Assembly (NCBI RefSeq): GCF_018127805.1 | Contig: NZ_CP072334.1 | Span: forward strand, 434,001-498,000 | Source: Prevotella sp. oral taxon 475 | Lineage (GTDB): Bacteria; Bacteroidota; Bacteroidia; Bacteroidales; Bacteroidaceae | DNA length: 64,000 bases | Reading direction: 5' to 3' | Program-made: the position numbers and the translations under genes | Shown here: positions 7,932 through 15,306 of the stretch, in pieces | Layout of the letters: each line of letters begins with the position of its first letter | How positions within the stretch are numbered: position 1 is the stretch's first letter | The notes under the pieces: model-generated | Database searches by the model: none | The model's input: the letters and a program-made list of their open reading frames with translations, nothing else | Told to the model about the DNA's origin: nothing

Positions 7932-9184
7932 AAGAACAATGGAGAAAAGAGTTGCAAGAGAAGCTGGCCGACTATCGACAGACGGCCCCCTTGCTGTCGT
8001 GGGAAGAGATAGAAGAAAGGATAACACCCGCGTTGGGTCAGCCAAAGCCGCGCCGAGGGCTCGCTAACAGATGGGCGGCAGCGGCAGTGGCTCTGCTGGT
8101 GGGCGGCGCAACAGTGCTGCTCTTGCATCGCAACGGTGAAAACTTGAACGCTTATCAAGGTGCATCGACGTCGCAGATGGGCCTCAACGTACCGCAAACA
8201 GAAATCAATCATCTGCCGGGAGGGCAGATCGCAGCGGCAGAAAAAACGCAACGACCGAACATAGAGAGTAACATTAGGACACAAACCGCTATCGATGAAG
8301 ACGCTTGGGCAGAGGTTCCGGTCGAGGAAACAGGGGCAAACACCGCTGCCATAACCCGTACCGAGACAACCGAATCTGCCGAAACCTCCAAAAACAGTAC
8401 TGACAATCGGGGGCAGACTCCCCCCAAATGCAACGCCGAGGCTCACGTTTCGCCCGGCAATCCTTTCCTCTCTAAACACCAACAGAGAGGAACCGCCTCT
8501 TCGCTCACCGCTAAAGTGTATGTCTCGGGGGCGATGATGGCATCCAATGGAAGCAATGCCGTGAGGCATGCGCTGGGACAGGCCAATGCCATCGGTGTGG
8601 TTTATGATTCGGAAATGAATGAACCCGCCGACCGAGAACTGAAAAATCAATCCGCACAATCTTCTCAAGAGGTGCACCATCGGCAGCCCGTTCGCTTCGG
8701 AATGTCGGTTCGCTACGCCTTGAACCGCAGATGGAGCGTGGAGGGAGGTCTGACTTATAGCAGGCATTACTCTGAGATAACGAAGAAATCGGGGCAATAT
8801 GCCAGTGAAACTCAACAAACACTCCACTTCATCGGTATTCCGCTGAACGCCAACTACCGGATATGGGGCAACAAACGCTTCCAAATCTATGCCTCGGCAG
8901 GGGCAATGGGCGAGAAGATGGTGAGCGGAAAGACCCGCACAAAGGCTCGATATGCTGACACATCGGCCGAAAACGAGACTACCGAAAAGGTGAAAATGCC
9001 AGAGATACAGCTCTCGGTGAACGCCGGTATCGGGGCCGAATGCCAACTCGATAAGGTCTTCAGTGTGTACGTAGAGCCGGGTGTGAGCCACCATTTCAAG
9101 AACGGCAACAATCTGGCCACTATCTATAAAGATCGTCCTACCAACTTCAATCTCAACATCGGCTTAAGATGTTCGCTGAGATAA
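7928..9184 (+). CDS. Membrane-anchored outer-membrane beta-barrel-like protein, partner of the ECF sigma
   Basis: 418 residues, overlapping the sigma stop by four bases (ATGA), so translation is coupled. Residues 1-45 are cytoplasmic and contain WEEIEERITPAL. One membrane helix follows (AAAVALLVGGATVLLL). A long low-complexity linker rich in Thr, Glu and Asn covers about residues 70-190, and the C-terminal 170 residues look like an eight-stranded barrel of the PorT/OmpA-beta type (FGMSVRYALNRRWSVEGGL and FNLNIGLRCSLR at the end). This layout is common behind Bacteroidota ECF factors and suggests an anti-sigma-like sensor. That role is inferred. Confidence 0.75.
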   Translation: MKEQWRKELQEKLADYRQTAPLLSWEEIEERITPALGQPKPRRGLANRWAAAAVALLVGGATVLLLHRNGENLNAYQGASTSQMGLNVPQTEINHLPGGQIAAAEKTQRPNIESNIRTQTAIDEDAWAEVPVEETGANTAAITRTETTESAETSKNSTDNRGQTPPKCNAEAHVSPGNPFLSKHQQRGTASSLTAKVYVSGAMMASNGSNAVRHALGQANAIGVVYDSEMNEPADRELKNQSAQSSQEVHHRQPVRFGMSVRYALNRRWSVEGGLTYSRHYSEITKKSGQYASETQQTLHFIGIPLNANYRIWGNKRFQIYASAGAMGEKMVSGKTRTKARYADTSAENETTEKVKMPEIQLSVNAGIGAECQLDKVFSVYVEPGVSHHFKNGNNLATIYKDRPTNFNLNIGLRCSLR

Positions 9185-9203
9185 ATGGCTTTACCGCATT
9201 CAG

Positions 9204-9237
9204 CTTGTTTCGGACTGACTTTATTTTCGTACCTTTG
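9204..9237 (+). promoter_or_regulatory. Promoter of the deacetylase/glycosyltransferase operon
   Basis: CTTG at 9204-9207 and TACCTTTG at 9230-9237, spaced 22 bp. The -7 element ends 26 bp before the start of the deacetylase gene. Confidence 0.65.
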
Positions 9238-9263
9238 CAGCCGAGACTTAATCAGGTAAAGAT

Positions 9264-10049
9264 ATGATATTACTGAGTTTTGATACCGAGGAGTTCGACG
9301 TTCCGCGCGAACATGGCATAGATATTTCGCTGGAAGAGGGAGTATGCGTCTCGGTAGAAGGTACCCGTCGCATTCTGGATTGTTTGAAAGCGAACGGCGT
9401 AAAGGCCACTTTCTTCTGCACAGGCAACTTTGCTCAGCAGGCTCCAGCCACACTTCGCCGCATTATTGACGAGGGACACGAAGTGGCTTGCCACGGAGTG
9501 GACCATTGGAGACCTAAGACTGACGACGTGTTGCAGTCGAAACAGATTCTCGAAGACGTGACTGGCCTACCGATGAAAGGCTATCGGCAGCCCCGTATGT
9601 TCCCTGTGAGTGACGAAGATATTCAAAATGCCGGCTTCTTATACAACTCTTCGCTCAATCCGGCTTTTATTCCAGGACGTTATATGCACCTCACCACACC
9701 CCGAACATGGTTTATGCAGGGCGATGTGATGCAGATTCCGGCCTCGGTGACTCCCCTTTTACGCTTCCCCCTCTTTTGGTTGTCCTTGCATAATCTGCCC
9801 CAATGGCTCTATCATGCCATGGTTCGGCGTGTATTACGGCACGATGGCTACTTCGTTACCTATTTCCATCCCTGGGAATTTTACGACCTTCAGGCACATT
9901 CCGAGTACAGAATGCCATTTATTATCCGCCATCACAGCGGGTGGGAGATGGTAAACAGGCTCGACCGACTCGTAAAAATGCTGAAGAATCGAGGCGAAGA
10001 GTTCATCACCTACGCTGAATTTGTTCAACGAAAACACCCTGTACGATGA
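9264..10049 (+). CDS. Polysaccharide deacetylase (NodB) family protein
   Basis: 261 residues without a signal peptide. The N-terminal strand LLSFDTEEFDVP holds the metal-binding Asp region of NodB domains. KATFFCTGNFAQQ and GHEVACHGVDHWRP (conserved His pair) follow. GYRQPRMFPVSDEDI is the third motif and YFVTYFHPWEFYDL the C-terminal His motif. The family removes N-acetyl or O-acetyl groups from sugars. The next gene is a GT2 glycosyltransferase overlapping by four bases, so both probably act on one polyprenyl-linked or cell-envelope glycan. The particular substrate cannot be read from the sequence. Confidence 0.88.
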   Translation: MILLSFDTEEFDVPREHGIDISLEEGVCVSVEGTRRILDCLKANGVKATFFCTGNFAQQAPATLRRIIDEGHEVACHGVDHWRPKTDDVLQSKQILEDVTGLPMKGYRQPRMFPVSDEDIQNAGFLYNSSLNPAFIPGRYMHLTTPRTWFMQGDVMQIPASVTPLLRFPLFWLSLHNLPQWLYHAMVRRVLRHDGYFVTYFHPWEFYDLQAHSEYRMPFIIRHHSGWEMVNRLDRLVKMLKNRGEEFITYAEFVQRKHPVR

Positions 10050-11008
10050 CGAAATTGGCTCTTGTTCTGCCTTGTTACAATGAGGAGGAAGTGCTTGAGA
10101 CATCCGTTGCACGTCTCACCGAGTTGCTTCGCGGTTTGATTTCCGACGGAACACTCCACCCGGACAGTATGATGGTGTTCGTCAACGATGGTAGTCGCGA
10201 TCGCACTTGGCAACTCATTGTGCGCGCCAGCAGGTCGAATCGTCTCGTTCGAGGCATTCATCTGACACGAAACGTGGGGCATCAGAACGCCATCATGGCC
10301 GGAATGCTCACCGCACGGACGTGGGCTGACGTGGTGATTACCATCGATGCCGACCTGCAAGACGATCTCTCGGCCATCCCTCGCATGCTGGAACACTATC
10401 GCGAAGGTAGCGATATTGTCTACGGCGTGAAGGTTTCGCGTCGTGCCGACCCTGTTTTCAAACGGCTATCGGCCATGGCTTTCTACCGATTACAACAGAA
10501 AATGGGGGTAGACAGCGTGTTTAATCATGCCGACTTCCGACTGATGAGTCGCCGAGCACTTGACATATTGGCCGACTATGGTGAGCGAAACCTCTATCTA
10601 CGCGGACTGATCCCGTTGATAGGACTCCCGTCTGCCACCGTAGACGACGTGATTAGCGAGCGCACGGCAGGCACATCCAAATACACGCTCAAACGAATGC
10701 TCTCGCTGGCACTTGACGGAATCACCTCGTTTTCAGTTCGTCCCATTTACGGCATCCTCTATTTGGGGTGTTTCTTTCTGTTGCTCAGTCTGTTCATCGG
10801 TTTCTATGTACTGCACGCTCTCATTGTTCACACAGCCTATCCGGGCTGGGCTTCGCTCATGCTCAGCATGTGGTTCATCGGTGGTATTGTGCTTCTTTCC
10901 ATCGGTGTGGTGGGTGTTTACGTGGGAAAAATCTACACCGAGGCGAAGCATCGTCCGTTGTTCAACATCCAAGAGATCGTGGGTGGAGAAGAAGATTCCG
11001 AACTTTAA
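10046..11008 (+). CDS. GT2 glycosyltransferase of the polyprenyl-phosphate (DPM1/ArnC-like) type
   Basis: 320 residues. The GT2 nucleotide-binding start is LALVLPCYNEEEVL; VFVNDGSRDRTW and TIDADLQDDLSAIP (the DxD motif) follow, and RGLIPLIG plus the ERTAGTSKYTLKRM segment is characteristic of enzymes that move sugars onto polyprenyl phosphate. Two C-terminal membrane helices (LGCFFLLLSLFIGFYVL and WFIGGIVLLSIGVVGVYVG) anchor it. Together with the preceding deacetylase it resembles envelope-lipid modification pairs such as those adding aminosugars, but that comparison is only contextual. Confidence 0.9.
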   Translation: MTKLALVLPCYNEEEVLETSVARLTELLRGLISDGTLHPDSMMVFVNDGSRDRTWQLIVRASRSNRLVRGIHLTRNVGHQNAIMAGMLTARTWADVVITIDADLQDDLSAIPRMLEHYREGSDIVYGVKVSRRADPVFKRLSAMAFYRLQQKMGVDSVFNHADFRLMSRRALDILADYGERNLYLRGLIPLIGLPSATVDDVISERTAGTSKYTLKRMLSLALDGITSFSVRPIYGILYLGCFFLLLSLFIGFYVLHALIVHTAYPGWASLMLSMWFIGGIVLLSIGVVGVYVGKIYTEAKHRPLFNIQEIVGGEEDSEL

Positions 11009-11180
11009 GGAAAAAGCTTTTTCGTAGTAAGGAGTGAAAGAATAAGGAGAAAAAGAGTAAGTAGCAAGAAAGAAAAGAGTAAGGAGGGAAGTCATCAGAA
11101 GTAAGGAGATCGTCATAAAAAGACATTCTCTTGCTCTTGATGACTTCTCTCTTTCCTCTTTATCACTTCCTCCTCTTCTT
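11009..11180. other. Non-coding purine-rich then pyrimidine-rich tract at the left flank of the mobile element
   Basis: From 11010 to about 11110 the plus strand is nearly all A and G with repeats of AGTAAGGAG; from about 11125 to 11215 it is nearly all C and T. Arms GAAGTCATCA (11089-11098) and TGATGACTTC (11138-11147) form a perfect 10-bp inverted repeat across the switch. It might fold as a transcript end for the glycosyltransferase operon. No coding frame is credible. Confidence 0.6.
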
Positions 11181-11191
11181 CTTACAACCGA
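11181..11191 (+). repeat. Candidate left attachment repeat
   Basis: CTTACAACCGA, identical to 26822-26832. Joining the left flank to the sequence right of the second copy would place this 11-mer next to a 22-bp repeat array, as expected for an uninterrupted intergenic region. However, similar pyrimidine-rich strings occur elsewhere in this window, so chance similarity is possible. Confidence 0.4.
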
Positions 11192-11334
11192 CTCCTCCCC
11201 TCCTTACACGTAAAGATGATTTCTAAAACGTATCTAATTGAGAAAGAAGAAGTTACCTTATGATACAAACTAAACAGGTAACAATTTGGAAACGAGCGAA
11301 GTGCTTTCTGTCGCATGTTTCTACATCAACAAAG

Positions 11335-11388
11335 AACGCTTGTTATTCTATTTGCAAAGATAATCATTTACTTTGAATAACAAGCGTT
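11335..11388. terminator. Perfect 14-bp inverted repeat near the left end of the element
   Basis: AACGCTTGTTATTC (11335-11348) and GAATAACAAGCGTT (11375-11388) flank a 26-bp loop. On the plus strand the second arm runs into TTTTT, as in an intrinsic terminator, and on the minus strand it lies 70 bp after the relaxase stop. It may isolate the element from neighbouring transcription. The rest of the gap 11192-11460 also holds GTTACC/GGTAAC sites (11252 and about 11276) but no gene. Confidence 0.55.
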
Positions 11389-11460
11389 TTTGATAAGATT
11401 TTCGTTCATTTGCGTCATCATTGAGTTTTTTGGTGATTGGAAATAGAGAAGAGCTAGCTT

Positions 11461-12540
11461 TTATATACCTCTTCCTCTTTTCTTCTTTTTCTTGGCTTGG
11501 TTTCTGAGTTTTCGTTGCCATACCGTCTCAGCATAATCATCGCCATGTGTCTGTGGATTGATAAGTCCACCTGCTCCCGAAATTATTTCTTCAGCAGCAT
11601 TCAAGACAGTGCTTGCTACATTTCCTACGGCTTGTGCAATAGGTGAAGTTTCGTTTGCTTTTGTAGGCGGTGTGTACGAACGGCTGGGAGGAACAAGTTG
11701 ATAGGCTGTATCCGGTTGGGGTTTGCTCTTTTCCTGCTCGTGCGCCATTATTTGAGCTTTTGTCATTATCTCCTTTGTTTCGGCTTTATTGCCTGCTTCA
11801 AAGTTCTTTTGCAAAGAACGGTAGCCGAACTCCCTGCCGATTTCGGAAGCCTTGAAACATTGCCCGCCAAAGGAGAACTTCAAACCGTATACTTTGCCCT
11901 GCTTATTCTTCAAGCGTTCGATAGTTATACCACTCTTGTTAAGGTCGTAGAGAAACATGGAGTGTCCCGTGATGCCTGTGCCTTTGTATTTTTCAAGTAG
12001 AGCATAGCAAATCTTCTGTATTTGTTGCTTGGTCTGTTCTCTCGTAGGATTGGCTTTTGTTTTCTGATGCTTCCTCTCCGCCCTGACCTCCTTTGCGATA
12101 GTCAAGCCTTTCGAGCGGCTGATTTCCTCCGCCACTCTTGCTGCCCTGTTGCTTACAAAAGTGGTATCATAGACCTCCCCATACAGGCTGATGCGGTTGG
12201 CAATGATATGGATATGTCTGTTGTCGGTGTCCTTGTGTGCTACCGCCACCCATTGGTGTTTGTCAAGTCCCATTTGTTTGGCAAACAGATGGGCTATCCT
12301 CATAAGTTCTGACACAGGTAGCTTTCTTTCGTCTTGTGGTGCGATACCAATTTCAATGCGGAGGAACTTGTTCCTGCAACGTGTGTTGTAATCGCTGACC
12401 ACTTTCATTTCTTCATAGATAGCCTTCGGTTCTCTGCTGCAAAGGTTATGGAAGGCAAGCCGACTGCCGAGCTTGCCCTCTCTGAAAATATAATCCAAAG
12501 CCGTGCTTCCGTGCGCTATTGCCTTACACTTTCCTATCAT
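11461..12540 (-). CDS. Relaxase/mobilization nuclease
   Basis: 359 residues. This is the DNA strand transferase that nicks the origin of transfer. An N-terminal MIGKCKAIAHGSTALDYIF and the histidine cluster HKDTDNRHIHIIANR near residue 105 are the catalytic and metal-binding parts of Bacteroidota MobB/BmgA-type relaxases. The C-terminal third is a Lys-rich, Pro-rich tail ending KKKKRGRGI. The start overlaps the end of the mobC gene by 17 bases, so the two are translationally linked. No helicase or coupling domain is present, consistent with a mobilizable rather than self-conjugative element. Confidence 0.93.
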   Translation of the reverse strand: MIGKCKAIAHGSTALDYIFREGKLGSRLAFHNLCSREPKAIYEEMKVVSDYNTRCRNKFLRIEIGIAPQDERKLPVSELMRIAHLFAKQMGLDKHQWVAVAHKDTDNRHIHIIANRISLYGEVYDTTFVSNRAARVAEEISRSKGLTIAKEVRAERKHQKTKANPTREQTKQQIQKICYALLEKYKGTGITGHSMFLYDLNKSGITIERLKNKQGKVYGLKFSFGGQCFKASEIGREFGYRSLQKNFEAGNKAETKEIMTKAQIMAHEQEKSKPQPDTAYQLVPPSRSYTPPTKANETSPIAQAVGNVASTVLNAAEEIISGAGGLINPQTHGDDYAETVWQRKLRNQAKKKKKRGRGI

Positions 12541-12955
12541 TCTCCATTAGATTTAAGAGTTTAATAGCCCTTTCCTCAATGCGGTATTTTTGATTGAAGA
12601 AACGCTTAAATGCTTCCCTTGCCAGATAAGAAAGACTTTGGGTAATCAGTACCCATGCATCATCCTTTACCTTGATAAGATTGGAAATATGTGAGAAGAA
12701 GTAGGCCGCTCGTCTGAGTAGTTCGATGGCTTCCCTTTCATTGTCGGTCATCTTGGGAACAGCTGCCACTTCACCGTTAAGGAGTATCTCACGGCAGTAG
12801 TCTGAGAACTTCCGCCCTGTACTTTCCGCCTTTGACTTGATACGTTGCTTTTCCTCTAAAGTACATCTTGCCTTGATGAACTCCGTCTTGTTCATCCTCG
12901 CTTCTTCCTTACCTCGTTGCTGCCACTTGGCAGTCTTTCTATTATATCTGTTCAT
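12524..12955 (-). CDS. Relaxosome accessory protein, MobC family
   Basis: 143 residues. The N-terminal third is basic (KTAKWQQRGKEEARMNKTEF), followed by RCTLEEKQRIKSKAESTGRK, the ribbon-helix-helix-like segment of MobC proteins that bind near oriT and help the relaxase open DNA. The central part (AIELLRRAAYFFSHISNLIK) is the usual second conserved helix. A start at the internal Met 21 is possible. It overlaps the relaxase gene downstream and has 360 bp of non-coding DNA upstream, where oriT would be expected. Confidence 0.85.
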   Translation of the reverse strand: MNRYNRKTAKWQQRGKEEARMNKTEFIKARCTLEEKQRIKSKAESTGRKFSDYCREILLNGEVAAVPKMTDNEREAIELLRRAAYFFSHISNLIKVKDDAWVLITQSLSYLAREAFKRFFNQKYRIEERAIKLLNLMENDRKV

Positions 12956-13079
12956 ATAAGTTTCTTTGAAAGTTAATCATCGTAGATGATTTGTTATTGC
13001 TTAATTTCTGAACACTGACCGATGAGAACGGAGTGATTACGATCTAATCTTCCCGACAATTAAACGAGGGGAGCAAGCG

Positions 13080-13099
13080 CAGTTTGTGGGTACAAACTG
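13080..13099. other. Candidate oriT inverted repeat
   Basis: CAGTTTG (13080-13086) and CAAACTG (13093-13099) are perfect 7-bp arms around TGGGTA. A second short palindrome, GAATGCTATGCATTC, lies at 13160-13174. Both are in the 362-bp non-coding gap (12956-13317) just upstream of mobC, the usual place for oriT in Bacteroidota mobilizable elements. No nic site is recognisable with certainty. Confidence 0.4.
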
Positions 13100-13252
13100 A
13101 CGTCTTGCAATGTCAGCTAACGTTCCATTTACGCATAAAGCGTTTTGTCGTCCAAAAATGAATGCTATGCATTCAGAAGATTAACTGTGTTCGTGGCATT
13201 CCCACCATTCAATGTGTTCAGTAAAAATCTATTGTTGGTACTACCCTAAAAC

Positions 13253-13304
13253 GGTCGAGGATTTTGAGTGAAAGGGGCGTTCCTTTTTCTAAAAACCCTC
13301 GACC
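13253..13304 (-). terminator. Long inverted repeat behind the DUF3408 gene
   Basis: GGTCGAGG (13253-13260) and CCTCGACC (13297-13304), each flanked by A/T runs that extend the pairing with few mismatches. It starts 14 bp after the DUF3408 stop on the minus strand and the 3' arm is followed by GTTTTAGG. It may be a terminator, or part of the transfer origin. Confidence 0.5.
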
Positions 13305-13317
13305 ATTTTTCTGTTGT

Positions 13318-13782
13318 TTACAGCTTCCTCCATTTCTCTACATCCTCACCGTATTCCTCCAAATGGTTGCGCACGATGTTCTCCACGAAACTTGAGAGGT
13401 TGCTGCCCCTGTCACCCAACCTGCGCACGATGAGGTTCGCACGTTCCTGTGTTTCCTTACTCAGGTAAACCGCTTTTCTCTCGCTTAGCTTTGCGGGAAC
13501 GAGGAACGCTTGCTTGTATGCTTCGAGTGTCTCTTTTCTCATCTTGGCACTGATGCGTCTTTGAACGGTTGCATTCTCTGTATGCTGTGCAGGCTCGGAT
13601 GGCGTGGCATGCTCTATGATATGCTCTGTTTCTTGTTGTTTTTGCTCTTGAGTATTTCTCTTTCCTTTTGCCCGAAACTCAGCGACGGTCTGTTCACTTG
13701 AACTTTTAGCTGGGCTTATACCAAAAGTTTCTCCGATGAAACGATCTATTTCTTCTATGTTTCTTTTTTCCTTTTTCATCAC
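13318..13782 (-). CDS. DUF3408-family mobile-element protein
   Basis: 154 residues. The first 70 are polar and probably disordered (many Gln, Glu, Thr). The C-terminal half (KQAFLVPAKLSERKAVYLSK, then ERANLIVRRLGDRGSNLSSF and VENIVRNHLEEY) is the DUF3408 core, which resembles a ribbon-helix-helix DNA-binding fold and is found mainly in Bacteroidota conjugative and mobilizable elements. Its place upstream of mobC and the relaxase suggests a role in relaxosome assembly or regulation. The exact function is not known to me. Confidence 0.78.
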   Translation of the reverse strand: MMKKEKRNIEEIDRFIGETFGISPAKSSSEQTVAEFRAKGKRNTQEQKQQETEHIIEHATPSEPAQHTENATVQRRISAKMRKETLEAYKQAFLVPAKLSERKAVYLSKETQERANLIVRRLGDRGSNLSSFVENIVRNHLEEYGEDVEKWRKL

Positions 13783-14543
13783 TCTATCTTATTTTAAGTC
13801 TGACTTGTTTTACCGTTTCCAAACTTTTTCATCCTTCTTCTTACTACATACTATTCTGTGATAAGTAATTGATAATCAGTAATGCTTGATAGTGTAGGGC
13901 GATACTACGCATTTTACTACATTTGGCTACTACAAGTTTGAAGGAATGGAGATGGGGAAGCTTTCCCCGTTGCTTATACTTGCCTGCATCTGCGTTCTTT
14001 TTCATTATTCCCTTGAATTGGTTTCCAAGAGTGAAGTTAGGGTGAGAATGCGTAACTTCCAAGCATTCAGAGTCTTCTTGCATAATGTTGCACCTGTCTG
14101 CTGTAAAATTCTTAGGGAAACGGGCAGGCAAGAAGAGCATTTATTGCCTCATTAAGCAAAAAATGGGTGACAGGAAAGAAAGGTTAGCAGAAATATGATT
14201 GCCGTTGTTTGCTTTCAGATGCACTCTTTTGCTTTGATTACCTTATTAACCTCATTTGTGCAGTGGTAAGAACATCAATCTGTCTCTTTTGTCCTTGTCA
14301 TAGCGCTACAAGCTGCCACTTGAATGAAAAGCGATAGAATGAGAAATATCCGATATTAATTTTGCATCGAAAAAAGAAGACGGGGCAGGAAAACGCAAAT
14401 GCGAACCGATGATGCAGATTGCCCTTTTCCTTATTCTTCCCTACACTTCCCTGCTGTTCTCCACTACTTTGAGAGGTGCACGCACGCCATTATCTTTGCC
14501 GATGGAAACAGGAAAAATTTGAAATAACAAATAATAACAAAAT
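13783..14543. other. 761-bp gap between the mobilization genes and the excisionase-like genes
   Basis: I find no convincing gene. Two overlapping opposed frames of 98 (13844-14140 minus) and 69 (13946-14155 plus) codons exist but lack family features or a start signal. The only clear element is the promoter at 14468-14498 at the right end. Confidence 0.5.
14468..14498 (+). promoter_or_regulatory. Promoter of the two HTH genes
   Basis: TTTG at 14468-14471 and TATCTTTG at 14491-14498, with exactly 19 bp between, a full match to the Bacteroidota consensus. Confidence 0.8.
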
Positions 14544-14840
14544 ATGATTATGAATTATTATGTCATTACGGAAACCAATTGGGCAAAGCTTCGGGATGAA
14601 ATTTTGAGCCTTGCGGAATGCTGTCACAAGGCTTTTGGAGAGAAGAGTAAGCACACGGACTGGCTGTACAACAGAGAAGTGTGCCGGCTGTTGAACATCA
14701 GCAAGCGCACCTTGCAGCATTATCGCGATACGAGTGTGCTGCCGTTTACGCAAATCGGGCACAAGTGCTATTACAAGCGCGAGGATGTGGAAAGTTTGCT
14801 ACTTTCAAAGACGAATAACTCTAAAAACAGACAGATATGA
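14544..14840 (+). CDS. Excisionase-like helix-turn-helix protein 1
   Basis: 98 residues. The C-terminal half carries a MerR/excisionase-type winged HTH: WLYNREVCRLLNISKRTLQH, then YRDTSVLPFTQIGHKCYYKR and a DVESLL helix. Such proteins in Bacteroidota elements bend DNA during excision or control the mobilization genes. The start could also be the ATG at 14550. The end overlaps the start of the following HTH gene by four bases. Confidence 0.85.
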   Translation: MIMNYYVITETNWAKLRDEILSLAECCHKAFGEKSKHTDWLYNREVCRLLNISKRTLQHYRDTSVLPFTQIGHKCYYKREDVESLLLSKTNNSKNRQI

Positions 14841-15133
14841 TGGAAACTGCAAGAGATTTGAACATGGAGACGGACGAGATACAGCTGGTCGTCTCGGCAT
14901 TGAGAGGTGTGGGGAAACGGATCATGGAAGTGGCACAGACACACAAGCCACTCTTTGCTGGCGAACATTTCCTCACGGGCAAGGAAGTGTGCGAGCGGCT
15001 GTATATCAGTCCCCGTACCTTGCAGGACTACCGCGACAGAAAAATTATCCCCTACACGCAATTTGCAGGGAAGATACTCTACAAGACTTCGGACTTGGAA
15101 AGGATGCTGGAGAAGAATTATAAGGGTATTTAG
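14837..15133 (+). CDS. Excisionase-like helix-turn-helix protein 2
   Basis: 98 residues, the same length and layout as the preceding protein and clearly its paralogue: FLTGKEVCERLYISPRTLQD is aligned to the first HTH helix pair and YRDRKIIPYTQFAGKILYK to the wing. The N-terminal 45 residues are helical and differ between the two. Coupled translation with its neighbour suggests they act together, perhaps as a heterodimer at the attachment sites; this is inferred. Confidence 0.85.
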   Translation: MMETARDLNMETDEIQLVVSALRGVGKRIMEVAQTHKPLFAGEHFLTGKEVCERLYISPRTLQDYRDRKIIPYTQFAGKILYKTSDLERMLEKNYKGI

Positions 15134-15244
15134 AGAACTATCGAAGGGTACAACGATTTTCCAAGGAGATAAACAACTATTGCATTTGTTATTGAACTTA
15201 AAAATATAAAGTTGGAATGACACTATTAAATAGAATACGAACAA

Positions 15245-15276
15245 TTGCTTTATTAATTATAAAATCCTTAACTTTG
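15245..15276 (+). promoter_or_regulatory. Promoter of the helicase/HEAT module
   Basis: TTG at 15245-15247 and TAACTTTG at 15269-15276, spaced 21 bp, 31 bp before the helicase start. The module therefore has its own promoter, separate from the HTH genes. Confidence 0.65.
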
Positions 15277-15306
15277 TAGAATAAATGGTTTCTAAAGTAA
15301 GTCGTT

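Noticed and set aside
7808..9094. 428-codon open frame on the minus strand
   Set aside because: Antisense to the beta-barrel gene; Cys/His-rich without motifs.
13844..14140. 98-codon gene in the mobilization gap
   Set aside because: No start signal, no domain, and an overlapping frame on the other strand of similar quality; left as non-coding.
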